Origin: Symsagittifera roscoffensis
Taxonomy: Eukaryota > Xenacoelomorpha > Acoela > Convolutidae
Assembly: GCF_963678635.1 (NCBI RefSeq)
Contig: NC_087065.1
Coordinates: 41,047,430 to 41,111,429, forward strand
Direction of reading: 5' to 3'
Length of the DNA: 64,000 bases
How positions within the stretch are numbered: the stretch's first letter is position 1; every line of letters begins with the position of its first letter. Shown here in pieces: positions 36,246 through 48,560 of this stretch. Both the position numbers and the translations under genes were made by a program. The notes beneath the pieces were generated by a model that saw nothing but the letters and a program-made list of their open reading frames with translations, did not search any database and was not told the DNA's origin.

Positions 36246-37488
36246 CTATAGGTCACCTTTGTCTGGTTTTCCATTATCGATCCAGCTTTTCACGTTATTA
36301 GTCATGCGGTCATTTCTTTGTGCTCTTAATAGGTCTGAGAGTCTGTATCTTGCCTTCAAGTGCATCTTTATGACCCTCAAATGACTATTCGTTTCAGCTG
36401 GCTGATGCGTGTCATCTTCCATCTTCACGCACCAAATTTTCGCCAATGGCTCTGTCTCTTGTCTGAAGGGTTGAACAACAGTCCTGACCACTTCTTTCTG
36501 CGGCAACAATTCATCGATCGTTTCGATACCGCTATTGTTTCTAGATCATCAGCTGCGTTGTCAAAGACTGTTTCGCTTCGTAGCAGGTAACAATCACTGT
36601 CAGGGTCTTGATGTAACTCTCTGTCCAGGTCTTTTGCTCGAGCCTCCACTAGCAGCGTGTGGATCGCTAGTTCTGACAATTCCGATCCTGTGCTCGAGTT
36701 CCTGTCTGAGTAAGTCATTTCTTAATTCCTGAATTCCTCGTGTTGTCATCAACGGAAGAATCCATCACTGAGCATGTTTCTTCTTCGGGATCAGATTTAT
36801 GCGCTCTGCTCATCCATCTGAACTCACCGGACAAAATTTTATTCTCCACGTCTTGTTCCCCACTTTGAACATTTTCCTCTACACCTGACTCCTCGGACAA
36901 ACTTTCTTGTCCCGGGTCTTGTTGATAAATTTGCCTGTTCCCATTAACGACCTTCTCCCCGGACAAACTTTCTTGCCCCAGGTTTTGTTCAACCTCTTCG
37001 CCTTTCTGATCCTGACCCTCAAAGCTGACAGTTTTCCTTTGTGTCTCTTTCACCTGTTCTTTTCGTTTTTATGATGTACTTGTCAAGACGTTCTGGGGTA
37101 TCGAGGACACTAGTTGCTGAACTATTGTCCTACAATCTCTTTCATTTTTCTCGTGTTGACGTCTTGATGGCTTAATCTTTATTTACTCATTGACTGTCAG
37201 CGATGCCATGGCTGCTGCCCATTCGGAGTAATCTCTTGTTACTTCTCTCTCCAACAATTCACCCAGCATCCGCATCACTTGCGGAGTGACCTGGACCGTT
37301 TTATCCAGCAATGAGAGGCTGTTTATGTTCATACGAGAGAGTTCCTGTTGGACCAGTTTCGAACTTAGCAACAGATCCAAAGGCACCGGGTCCTTCTTTG
37401 ATAAGATCTTTAGTTTCGCTAACTTTTCCACCGGTAACTCGGGGTGTCCCGGAACTGGATGTCCAGATTTGTCGAACCTTCTCGTCAA
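36246..37488 (-). pseudogene. RNase H-integrase linker, minus copy
   Basis: Fragments 37488-37183, 37053-36715, 36718-36425 and 36509-36246 match the plus-copy linker. They include the 22-residue repeat with LSGE (37053-36715, one LSGE changed to LSEE) and the RLSDLLRAQRNDRMT block that precedes integrase. Confidence 0.8.
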
Positions 37489-37501
37489 GGGAACCGCCTC
37501 A

Positions 37502-38998
37502 TTATTCTTTGTTCAGAAACGAGAACGCTTCCGTGATTTCCGCCTGATTGGCTTGTTTCTGTTCTAGTCTTTCATGAAACTCAGTCTTCTTGCTGAAGTT
37601 GTCAGCATTCTGATGTTTGTCACGCATCTTGTGCTCGATTATCATGTGGTAGCCGTCTAATCTGACTATCCACCGACCAATATAGCTCTGGTCCATCGAG
37701 TATGTCTTCAACCAGGATAACGCTCTATTGTCCACGCGTAACTTAAAGGGAGCGCTCCCTAAGTATGCGCGGTCCTTCTCCACTGCAAACATTTTTGGTG
37801 CACCATACTTCATTTCAGTGTCGCTCAACTCTTTACTGCCATATGTAATGGGACGGAGAACTGTTCTCCCATTCCATTCCTGCTCCTGATGCAGTTTTCC
37901 TGAGATGACCACCACTGATGCATCTGTGTCAAGAACATACATGCCTTTTCTCTAGGCATGCCTAGCACTGCTGCTTCGCACAGTTCCCGCTTTAAGTTCT
38001 CGAAGGCAGCTTGAGCTTCTTCGTTCCATTCGAACTTCTTTTCTTTGTTGCGCATCAGTTTCTGCATGGGATACACCTTGTCTGCATATCATTTTATGAA
38101 CTCACGGTGAAAATTGGCAAACCCTAGGAAGCTCATGAGCTGTGTGTACGTTCAGGGGGCTTTCCATGTCAACACGGCTTCAACTGCTTCCGGGTTCGGC
38201 CTCACACCATTCCTGTCTACCATTCTCCCCAGGTACTGGATTGAGTCCCTAAGGATTTCACATTTCGATGGTTTGCATTTCAAGCCTGCTCTTTTCATGC
38301 AGCCAAAGACCTCATTGAGCCGATCAATGTGGTCTTCCAAGACGAGTGTTGCTATGACCATGTTATCCACGTAACACATCACAAAAATCCCATATTTCTT
38401 CGTCACTCTGGTCACAGCTTGAGTCATCAGTGTCTGAAAAGTGGCCATGGCGTTGCACAAGCCGAAGATCATCTTTTCCACTGGTACAACCCCAATTCAC
38501 ATGCGAATCCGGTCTTTTCTTTGTCTTCCTTCCATAAAGGGACCTGCCAGAAGGCAGAACCAAAGTCCAGTGTGGTTAAGAACTTGGCGTCACCAAGTTA
38601 CAAGAGGCTCTCGTCTATTTGCGATATCGGGTACGCATCTTTTATTGTCACTTTGTTCAGGTAACGAACGTCACAACAGAACCTAAGCTGCCCCCCTTCT
38701 CCTTGCCCATGACTAGCCCGCAAGCCCAAGGCGATTTCGAGGGTTCTATCATGTCGTATTCGAGCAATATTTCTATTTCCGCTCGGCACGCTTCCGATTT
38801 ATGAGGCTTCATTCGCCTTGCGCCTTCCCTATGAGGAGTGTCGCCTTCCTCTAATTCTACTTTGTGTTCGACGAAAGTGCAGCAACCGATGTCCGCTTTG
38901 TGTTTTGAAAATACGTCCGCATTCCGATTTAAAATCGCCCTTAATGATTCAAATTCTCCCTCACCTATTTTCGCTTCCAAATTTTCCATCTCTGGCAA
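37502..38998 (-). pseudogene. Reverse transcriptase-RNase H, minus copy
   Basis: RT pieces 38998-38657 and 38481-38152 contain RFCCDVRYLN and CYVDN; the plus copy has CYVDD. 38076-37825 and 37942-37502 cover the connection and RNase H (DTDASVVVISG, VDNRALSWL, HQNADNFSKK). Three or more frameshifts separate the pieces. Confidence 0.87.
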
Positions 38999-39174
38999 AA
39001 CCCGTTTGTCGGATTATAGTTTTAATGACGAGGGGCGTTCCGAAAAGTTCGAGCAGCTCGACAAGCCGTCATAAGTTTTGGTTTTTATTGAAAACAGTTT
39101 TTAATAGATTTAAATTCATCAATTCTCTTTAAAATTTTATCCCTATCAGCATGATTCGGGCAGTCTTTCACACA

Positions 39175-40199
39175 CTATCTCTTCAAATTTTGGGTCTCCT
39201 CATAGTCGGTCATCATCGGCTTAGCGTTATCAAGTTCCTTTCCACGCTGGATTGAAACCGTGGTGTCCAGTGTGTTCAATAACACACTGGCACACAGTCC
39301 GTTTCGTGTTACTGAAAAGCTCCGGCCTAAAATTACCGAGCTTTGCCTATTTGGGTTGGGTACCAGACAAACCTGTTTACTATACTGTTCACTTAACGAA
39401 ATTAAACTTCTCATCCTAGTAATATCTATTACAGCTTGTCCAGGCTGTAGCCTTACTTTTCTATCAAAAAAAATGGGCACCTTATTTTCATCTGTTATGA
39501 TTCTATTAATTGGTCTCCTAACATACTTCCGGTCCGGGTTTCTAATCCTTATTAGGCCGTTGTTCAAGTCAATCATCACATCGAATTCCTCACAAAATTA
39601 CGGCCCAATATGGATTGGTCTGAGTCGTCTAAGTTCTCTACCACCAGGAAGCACATCCAAAGATCGCGTCCTCCCATGTGAAGGACCGTTACTGGTGTCC
39701 TTCCAGCCACGTAGATTGCTCCGCGGTTGGCGGCCGCCAATCTGAGGTTCGTGGTTATTGGATCTTCCATTGTGAAGCCCATTATTTCCCAAGTCTTTCT
39801 TGGCATCACGCTTACCACTGCTCCTGTATCCAGTAGTCTTGTTACTCCAATTTTCTTCCCAATGGTGTCTAGCAGATGTGCATTCACATCTGCCTCGTAC
39901 CCTATGTGTACTGCATCTTGCTCCATCATGGCATCGTGGTCAATTTTACGGACCTCAAGTTCTTCCTGGCCCAAATAGATCTGCCCCATTTGGTCACTAT
40001 CTGTTTTAACGTAGGTCCTAGTGTAGATACTGATCCCGTCAACGTTCAACATCACCTGATACGGTCCATAGACTTCCACGTAGCGCCCCTGGAGCTTTTT
40101 TATTCGAGGGTCAGCCGTTGTCAACAACGCTCGCACAGCCCTTGACTCAGTGCGTGGCTCTACCTGTCTCAGATAACCTGCATTTGTATCTAAATTCAC
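39175..40199 (-). pseudogene. Aspartic protease and downstream linker, minus copy
   Basis: Residues GVTRLLDTGAVVSVMPRKTW retain the D-T-G-A active-site loop, with ILGRNFVRN as the C-terminal landmark (Asp of ILGRDF changed to Asn). 40199-39576 is open for 207 codons. The frame then shifts to 39579-39175, matching the linker before RT. Confidence 0.87.
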
Positions 40200-40358
40200 T
40201 TAGGTTCCTGATCACCTGATGTCCCGCAACTGAAATTATTGACTGTATTCTGCTTCCTTGTGGCACCATGCCGAACGTCTGCCCGAAGATCACGTTTAGT
40301 TTCATGCTCAAACTGCTTAGTGCTTTCCTTTCTTCAACCTCCGATGCCTCGAAGGCGT

Positions 40359-42887
40359 TTAGCTTTCCTGAGTTTTCTCATTCTCTAGTTCGAGCTTCAC
40401 CTTTTGTTCGATCTCCTTCGTCACCAATTCCTGCTGGACTCTGTATAAAGCATCTCTTGCTGCTGCCTTATAGTCGATTTTGAAATCGCCTGCCGCAGTC
40501 ACCGGTTCCGGTTTACGTATTTCTTCCGTTACTGCCTGCATCTTCTTTGTTGCTGTAGTATCCAGATCTCGATGAAGGCTTCAGTAAAAGATATTCTTTT
40601 GACTTGAGTCTCAACTCCTCTGGTGTTGGCGCATTGGTTGAAAGCGGTGTGTAATGCGTCGCTAACATCGTTCGAAGCTCGTCATTTTTTAAACCATCCA
40701 TGAATTTTGAGGCTACTGCTAGGTTCATTCTTCTATTTGACTCATCTGGTTGGCTACACCTTCTCAGCATCTCCAAATCGTCTAGAAAATTGTGTGTCGT
40801 CTCGTCCTCGCGTTGCCTCCGTTTCTCAAAGCGCATCATCGCTTGGTGTCCTTGCACCCCTGAGCCAAAACGATTTAAAAAGGTTTCAAAGATCTTCTCT
40901 GCAGTGTCCCGCTGTTACTGCTTTTTGGCTATTACACAACTTAGGGATGTACCTTCCAGGTTACTGGTGAGCGCACTGCATTCTTGTCTCTCTGACAAGT
41001 CCTCCTCCTCAAAATGCAGTTTCATAACATCTATCCAGGTATCAATAGAGCCATCAGATTCATCTTTATAGCATCTTGGTTTCTTAAAAACCCTTCTGGA
41101 CTTTTCACTGCGTTCATTGGTTCTAGATAACCTCGTTAGGAATGTTTCCAACGACATGTTCAGAGGTTCAAAGGCTGTGGCCATTGAAGTAGCGTCCCTC
41201 GAATGCCCCACCCGAGCATCATTGCCCCCTGATAGAGGCTCTGGATTTTCCCTCCTGTCCGAATCGCACGGATGACTTCTTCCTTGATTCGCATGACTCC
41301 AGGTCCTGGAGTCACATCTCCCAGTCGCATGTTTATCTTGCGTTGGTCGTTCGTTTGAGGTCGGTCTGTTGCCAGTTGAACTTCCTCTCATGTTTGGGCC
41401 CCGTGGCCTATTGTCGCCTGTGGCACAGCTAGATGAACTGCCTCTTTCTCTAGTGGATTCATGTGTCATTCTCCTATTCGGTTGTTCATTGAAATTCACT
41501 CTCGGCTCCCTGCTGGGTTCTCCCGAGTTCGCTTCCCCATTCTTCGATTCACTCCTGATGCCTAGTAGCCCATCCAACCTATCCATGATAGCCTGAGTTC
41601 GCCTCTCCATCATTGCGTCTATCTTCGTGTCAAGAGTCGCAAGAGTCTGCTCTTGTTGATTTCTCAACTTCTCCATGTCATCTCTCCACCGTAACTCTCT
41701 CTGCTCAGCTTCCCTCGTCATTCATGACAACTTATTGGCCAAGGTTCATCCGTTCTCTCCTTCAAGCGTTTTCCGCTTCTGATAACTTCTTGTCTGCTGC
41801 GGTTGATCTGTTCCCGCAGGTTTTCTGTCTCGACGTGGACTGCCCTTTCTAGTTCACTCATTCTTAAGGACATCTGTTCATTGTTTTCTCCTATGCTGCC
41901 CACTATGTTGGTCAAGGCTTCTTCAATTGATGCTCCGTTGCCTACTAATGGCGTCACAAGTGGTGGTGTCACCTGACGGTTCCAGGTAGCTTGGTGCTGG
42001 TCGAGACTCGGGTCTTGATTCTCTGCCTCGACGTCTCTTCATGACCCACTCCTGTATCCGCAGGTGGGTTTATAGCCCTGTGTTTCTATTCTTCCCAGTT
42101 CGCATCTCCGAATTCGTCATGTTCACAAAGTCTCCTGACCGGCCTGATCCGTTTGTGCTTTTGCTTATTGTCCTGACTACACCAAATTGATCCATGGAGC
42201 CAGTCTCTCTATTGGTGTATGCGTCATTCTATTTTGAGGCTGACTTGAGATCTGAAGTCATCTTGCTCGTCATTGCCCTCCTCTTCTTCCTGGGTTTTTG
42301 CTTCATCGCCTGTACCCGTTCCCATGGTAAATGGAAAGAAGTTTTCAAAAAAATTCTTCACTCTTTCTGAAAACGATGAGGACGTTGCCGGTTTTTCCGT
42401 CACACCATGCATCATGGTGTTGTCTGTGGGTGATCTTGTAGTCGCCACATTTTCAGTAGAGATGTCGGACAGTTCTCCGGCATCTCTTCACGGTCCTGTG
42501 TCCCGGTGGAAGTGGCAAAATCTTGGCCTTGTTCTACCAAAGTAGATTCATTTGCCAATCCAATCTTTTCTTCCCACTCCCTTCCGTTCCACGTCCCGTC
42601 TGACTCGCCAATCTTCTGTTTCCTCTCGCTTCAGGTCAATACCCGTCCCGGTTCTCATCCATGTCAGGTTCCGGATGGACGTCTACCTCTAACATTGCCT
42701 TTTCTCCTTCCGAGGACTTTTGACTCCTGGCTTCAACCATTCCGCCTGAAACTTTCTTCCCTTTGTCGGTCCGGGTTCGTGTGATCCTTTCCACAAAAGG
42801 GTCGCTCATTGCCTTTCTCTGTTTCTCTGGTATGAATTTCCTAGAGCTATCACCTAGTTTGCGTATCCTTGACTTGTCTAGATTCAT
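40359..42887 (-). pseudogene. gag, minus copy, zinc knuckles deleted
   Basis: The start (NLDKSRIRKLGDSSRKFIPEKQ) aligns with the plus polyprotein start. Pieces are 42887-42636, 42448-42224, 41972-41718, 41721-40915 (268 codons, coiled coil plus start of the gag domain) and 40857-40513. Near 40552 the sequence passes straight from SRSGYY to KKMQAVTEE. The plus copy has about 430 bp with two CCHC zinc knuckles there. Confidence 0.87.
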
Positions 42888-45019
42888 TTTCGATATATCA
42901 CTTCTTACTGCTTATGTTCTTATTGCTTGACCGCTGATAAAAAAACACAACACAAAAAATTCCAAAAGTTTTACCTAAATAGTGACCACGAATCCTTGTA
43001 TGTTATCACAGTACAGCATGTATACAATTTATTCATAATGATTGATTATTAGTTGTAAGATATGAAGCTAGCACAGTCTGATGATATCAAAATATTAAAA
43101 AGATAGTGTGCTCACTACCCAATCAAGAACAGGTGTTATTGATTTAAAACCAAAAATGAAGAAAAATATGAATATTTTCAATAAAAAACGTTTGTGTTTT
43201 GTACTTTAGTCAGTCGCAATGTAATGGTCGAACTTGGTTCTAAAGAAAGAGCTTTCCTTGTTTGGTGCTGCACCAAACAGACAAAACTTGAAGGCAGTAA
43301 TTTTCTCGAGTGGGCGTCTATTGCACCCACAGAGTCCTGTGTTACCTATCTGCATTCAGATTGCCCGAGCTAGACTTACTAAAATCCTCAAGGCAATCTT
43401 TTTTTCCAAAAAAGTATTTGGATTTCAATCCACCCAAATCAGTGACAAACTCTTATTAAGTTTAGACCTAGTGTCGCGAATATCCGGGTTTAGACCTGTT
43501 TTGTTTTAGTCTGGTCTTTTGTAAAAGGCAAGTTACCAGTGTAGTCAATGGTTGCTAGCGTGACTCCTAATAACTTAATACCTTTCACTATTTCTTTTTC
43601 TTTTGTCTACTTAAGTTTTGTCAAATTCAAAAAAAGTTTCTCTCTTATAGGTTCCGCCTAACTTTTTTTGCAATTCTGATTTTTTCGACCTAAAAATTAT
43701 TGATCCGAGCTCAAAAGGCCTATAATTTTCTAGTTCAATGCAAAAAACCCGATCTAAAACGCTCCAGTTGAAAAAAATTGCCAAAACAAGGCTATTTGGA
43801 CCCTTCCGGATTGATAAATCCACTAAATCAAACACGTTAAGTTCGATTTCACTGTAACCCGGAAAGTTATCGATCGCCAAACGGGTTTTAAAACCTGTCG
43901 ATTCACCAGCGAACGTTGTCCGAACAACAATTTTTACTGTCCTAACTCAAAAATTTCAAAAAATTTTCTTATTTTGTAGCGTTTCGTTTTTTTAAAAATC
44001 AAGAAAATTCAATTTTTGGTACCCAATTAGTTCCAACCACTTCTGAACTAAACTCAACGGGTTATACCTATTGAACTAGTACAGTTACGATGTAACTCAC
44101 TAATTTTGCGCTTTTTTCTGTTTCAAAAAATATCAAAATTTCACAAATTTTGACCCTAAAAACCGGTCTGCTTACTGTATTTTTCACTGAAAAACGGTAT
44201 AGGAGTATTAATATAGGCTGTATAACTAGTAATACTAAAAATATTATACCCCTCCCGGTTTGTTCAATACCCTAATTAAGGTGCCTAACTCGGAAATTCG
44301 CAGTTCGGTGAAGGGTCACTACAGTGCAGTCACTGTCGATTCCCCCACAGATTAATATCCTACTTTTTGTACCAAAAGGGATACAAAACTTGTAAACGAT
44401 ACCCAACAGTCGATTGTTGTTGTCCTTGAGCCCCTTCTTGTCGCTCCTTGCACTGCTTGCCGGATCAGTCTTCTTCTCTAATCCCGAGACCCTTCCGGAT
44501 TGAGCGCAAGTTAGCATTAGCGTGCCTAAATTCTCAAATAAACCTACAGTACAAGCACCACAATTGGACCACAAATTTGATCGTAACGATCCTGACTGAT
44601 ATAAATGCCTGGAACAACAATATATCTAACAACAACAAACGAGAGGGTCGGATAACATCTGGTCTGGGGGGATGATTTCTACTGATTTTATACTTTTTTT
44701 TTTTTACTGTTTTTGGTTTTTTCGTTTATTTATTTGTTTTTTGTTTTTTCTTAGGTACTATAAAACTTTTTGTTTGGTTTCCTGTATATCTTTAAAAATT
44801 TTTGGTCACAAACCTCTCAGGAAACGACGGGACGGCCAATCCCCCCACCCTTCCTGGTACGTGAATTTTCGGTCTTAAGTCGATTAAAAAGCTATTCACG
44901 GGAATCCGGTGGTTAGGGCCTTGTTATGAGCATCTGCTCGGCGCGGAGTGCTCGTTAATGGTTCTGCCGGTCATGATGTTAAAAAGAATAACACCCAGGA
45001 GCGCCATAAAAACATCTAT
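42888..45019 (-). other. 5' leader of the minus-strand element
   Basis: It is homologous, inverted, to the plus-copy leader 48561-51452, with shared blocks such as the 19-nt hairpin GTTTGGTGC-T-GCACCAAAC (43260-43278), GGCGGAACCTATAAG-like sequence near 43650 and an A/T-rich run at about 44690-44760. It lacks the segment corresponding to about 50065-50690. The CCGGAGGGGT-like motif occurs in reverse at 43800-43812, 44250-44262 and 44489-44501. Confidence 0.75.
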
Positions 45020-45580
45020 GTAACATTCGCCCGGAAGTACATATCGACGGAAAATAAAGCTTGGTTCGAAAATGACTGGCTAGCATCTAAACACAGCTCT
45101 ACATGCTTTTCACCGTCTCTGCCAAAGCCAGTTCTTTTGGTGGTCCTTCTGACATCGGGTCGTCGAAAAAACGTTACTGTTTCCGTCTTCGATCAGAACG
45201 CTCTGATTAACTCAATTATATGCAAAATAGTGAGCTCATGGCCGGGTCTCAGTATCCCCAGACCACGAGGTCACTCCTAAAAACAGTGCTACTACTTATT
45301 TATTATATTATTATTGTTTTTGTTCAGTAGATAAAAAACATCATCTCCATCGAAGATGGATCAACCCTTTCCCTCAACTCCTAGCTTTTCATAATCCGAA
45401 AACGAACTTGGGTGCTATTTATTCAATTCAGGACATTTCCAGGATGCTAAAATTTGTATAAAACAGTTCAAGTTCCAATCCCGAGACCCATCGGATTCAA
45501 GAATCCGGAGAAATGACCCGTCGTCCCATCAGCCTTCCCAGTTCTCGTGAATTGCCTTGTAACGATTGTAGCGGCACAAT
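45020..45580 (+). repeat. R repeat copy 3, interrupted by LINE insertion
   Basis: Same block order as copies 1 and 2 from ACATTCGCCCGGAAG to TAACGATTGTAGCGGCACAAT, where the LINE tail begins. The internal hairpin is degraded (CGGATTCAAGAATCCGG near 45491). Confidence 0.78.
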
Positions 45581-47640
45581 CAGTTCAGTTCAGTTCAGTT
45601 CTTTTTCTGATCTTTTAGGCGTTTTGTCGCCTCTATCGATCAGCTCATGATGTACTTTTTGTCGATTAATTAGTCTCAAATTTATTAACTCCGCTTTTCT
45701 TCCAATGATTGTCCAGGTTGTTCTTGAAAGCTTTCAAGGTCTTCGAGTCAATTATTTCTCCTGACAACATTTATAATCTGTAGCTGATCTAATGGTTAAA
45801 AAGTTTTTCCGCAATTCGAAGTTGGCCTTCTTCGTTATCACTTTTTTGTCTTTTGTCCTTGTGTTACGATTATTCAATTCGAACATGTCTTTCGTAGCTT
45901 TTGGGTCATGGCGGTTGTAACCTATTTTGAATATTTCGATCATTGTTCCTCGCCTTCTGCGGTATTCAAGTGACGGTAGTTCTAGTTTCTTTAACTTTTC
46001 ATTGTAGCTTAGTGTCTGCAGCCCTTGTACCAATCGTGTCGCTCGTCGTTGCATATTTTTGATTATTCTTGTGTTCTTCTTTAATCGCGGGTACCAGGCT
46101 TGATTTAAGAACTCCAAACGAGGCCTTATGAGGCCTTTATAAACATTTTAAGATACAGGTATAGTCATTTTAATGAATGTTTGCTTAAAAACTGCAATGC
46201 TAGAGTTTGTCTTTTTAACTTTTGCAAAGATATGAGAGTCAAAGGAGAGTTTACTATCGATGATCATTCCAACGTCTTTTTCTTCTCCTACCGTTTCAAA
46301 CTGTTTATCGTAAAGTTTGTATGATCTTGTTTCAAGATTTGATCCTCAATTAGAGATTATTTATCTTCATTTACACATTTATCTTCATTGAAATGCAAAA
46401 GACTATTTTTTGACCATTCTTCCAGTTTTCTTAGATCTTCTTGCAGCAACTCAACGTCTTTGTTACTGGTAATTTCTCTGTATAGTTTTGCATTGTCTGC
46501 TAACAAATACAATTTCGATTTGACTGTGTTTGGCGTTGAATTTATATATATCACAAACAAAACAGGTCCCAGTACAGACCCTTGGGGAATCCCACTCAGA
46601 ACACTTTACATTCAGATCTACTGTCGTTTATCAAAACTCTTTGTCGTCTTGTTAATAAAAATTCGTTGATCCAGCCCAGTGTTTTTCCTTTTATTCCATA
46701 TTGTTTTAGGATTCCTACCAGTCTTTTGTGCGGAACCGAGTCGAACGCTTTCTTGAAATCAAGTAGACAACATCCGTTTCTCGGTGATTGTTTTTTATCA
46801 AATCATCCAGCACTCTCAGTAGTTGTAATTGTGATGATATACCGGGAAGAAAAACAAACTGTTCGTTTTGAAGGATTTCATTCTTTTCTAGATGTTCCAA
46901 AAGATGTGCTCTAAATACTTTCTCAAATATTTTACAGACTATTGATGTTAAGCTTACTGGACGATAATTGTCAGCTAACGACTTTTTCCATTTCTGAAGA
47001 TAGAGGCAATGTGAGCAAGTTTCCAGTCTTCGGGTAGCTTCGTTTCGTCCCAAGCTTTGTTAAAAATTTTTGTCAGAACTTGAGTCAGGAAATCTTTCAA
47101 TTCAAATAGAAGTTTTGGGTGAATTAAGTCGGACCCTGGAGATTTCGATGTATTGAGTGAGTCTAGTTGCTCTTTCACCAATTTCTCTGTTATTTCTAAG
47201 TCCTTTATTGGATGGGTGATATCCAGTTCTGGAATCTTCCATTCTCCTGGTGGTTCGTGTGTGAAGACTGATGAAAAGAACTTTGACAAAACTTCAACTT
47301 TTTCGATCTCATTGGTCGTTAAAGATCCATCATCCTACACTAAAGCTGGTATTGCATTTTGTAACACGGTTTTCTGTCTCACATAGCTCCAAATTTTTTT
47401 GATTACTTTTATTACATCTTTAGCTATTTCACTTTCCTTTGCTCTTTGATCATTTCGAGTAGCTGTCTTAACAGCATTTCCTTTTTCTTAATCGTTGTCA
47501 TAATTTACTCTTGTTCTATTGCAGCAAAACTTTTTCAGTATTTCTTTTTTTGCTCTGATTGCCTGTCGAAAGGTATTGGTGAATAGTAAGTTGTTTCTAC
47601 ACTCTGGATTGAGCCTAGTTAATGGTACAAATTTTTTTGT
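45581..47640 (-). mobile_element. CR1/L2-like LINE, 5'-truncated
   Basis: The plus strand begins with four CAGTT units (45581-45600), which on the element strand is a short (AACTG)n 3' tail of the kind CR1/L2 elements carry. The ORF2 pieces lie upstream in order toward 47640. No endonuclease domain is present, as expected for a 5'-truncated insertion. No clear target-site duplication was found. Confidence 0.8.
45752..47480 (-). pseudogene. LINE reverse transcriptase ORF, degenerate
   Basis: 47289-46975 carries the pre-RT and first RT blocks (FFSSVFTHE, SLNTSKSPGSDLIHPKLL). 47053-46715 carries ADNYRPVSLTSIVCKIFEKV. 46560-46357 carries the catalytic block as LLADNAKLY, so the canonical A-D-D has become A-D-N. 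46117-45752 is the C-terminal domain typical of this group (CNQAWYPRLKKN-like, RRATRLVQGLQTLSY, LPSLEYRRRRG). At least three frameshifts make it non-functional. Confidence 0.85.
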
Positions 47641-47879
47641 TAGTGTGACATTCGACCAGAATGGCCAAAATGCAGTCTCTGCAGAATTCAGGATTTTAGC
47701 AGTGAACCTTCCGGATTGGCGATTTAGAACGGATAAGGACGTTATTTGAATGATTGGCCAAACGGTGAAGGCTAGAAGATTCTGGAATTCTAAATTTTAA
47801 ATTTTCGAAGTGATGACGTAACATTTCTGAGAAATGTTAAAACGGCCATTTTGGCTAAAATAGCAGAAAGAAACAGAAC
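47641..47879. other. Sequence between LINE and inverted R repeat, not assigned
   Basis: No gene is visible. It contains one reverse CCGGAAGG-type motif (about 47707-47719). It could be 5' LINE remnant or R-repeat extension. Confidence 0.4.
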
Positions 47880-48560
47880 AACTTTATCTGCGATTACGAA
47901 CAGTACAAAAATCGAGACTAAAAAACAACAACGAACTACCGAACAGCAGAGGACGTTCCGAGTTGCAACTATTGTGCTGTTACAATAGTTGCAAGGCCGT
48001 TGCGAACAACGGTGAAGGGTAAAAACCAGCCCTCCGAGTTAGCGTGAACCTGAGGTTAAGGAGCTTGATTCGCCGGATTCAAGAATCCGGAAGGGTCTCG
48101 GGACGGGAACCTTTATGAACTTGTATTGAATTTTAGCATGCTGTCATGTCCTGACTTGAATTTAACTGATATTTTGATTAGTTTTGACAAGGATGAGGTG
48201 CTAGGAGTTGGGGGAAAGGGTTGATCCATCTTCGATGGAGATGATGATTTTTATCTACTGAACAAAAACAATAGTAATATGATAAGTAGTAGCCCTGTTT
48301 TTAGGAGTGACCTCGTGGTCTGGGGATACAGAGACCCAGCCATGAGCTCACTAATTTTGCATGTAATTCAGTTAATTTGAGCGTTCTGGTCGAAGCCGGA
48401 GAACAGTAACGTTTTTGTCAGCCTGATGTAAGAAAGACCACCGAAAAGTACTGGCTTGGTAGAGACGGTGAAAAACATGCAAAGCTCTGTTTAGACGCTA
48501 GCCAGTCGTCTTAAGACTTAGTTTTGTTATCCGTCGATATGTATCTTCCGGGCGAATGTT
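47880..48560 (-). repeat. R repeat copy 4 (inverted)
   Basis: It is the reverse complement of copies 1-3, with the same landmarks (GATCCATCTTCGATGGAGATG near 48220, GACGCTAGCCAGTCGTC near 48495, CGTCGATATGTATCTTCCGG near 48533). In the orientation of the plus-strand element it lies upstream of the leader. Confidence 0.78.

Larger units (their letters stand above)
30850..45580 (-). mobile_element. Large Ty3/gypsy element, minus-strand copy, degenerate
   Basis: This copy is homologous along its length to the plus-strand element starting at 51453, in opposite orientation: R repeat, leader (45020-42888), gag, PR, RT, RNase H, linker, IN and acidic tail, with many frameshifts and stops. It lacks both zinc knuckles (clean internal deletion near 40552) and the C-terminal macro domain, RT YVDD reads YVDN, and the second His of the integrase zinc finger reads Asn. 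Downstream it carries a 466-codon ORF not found in the visible part of the plus copy. Confidence 0.88.
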
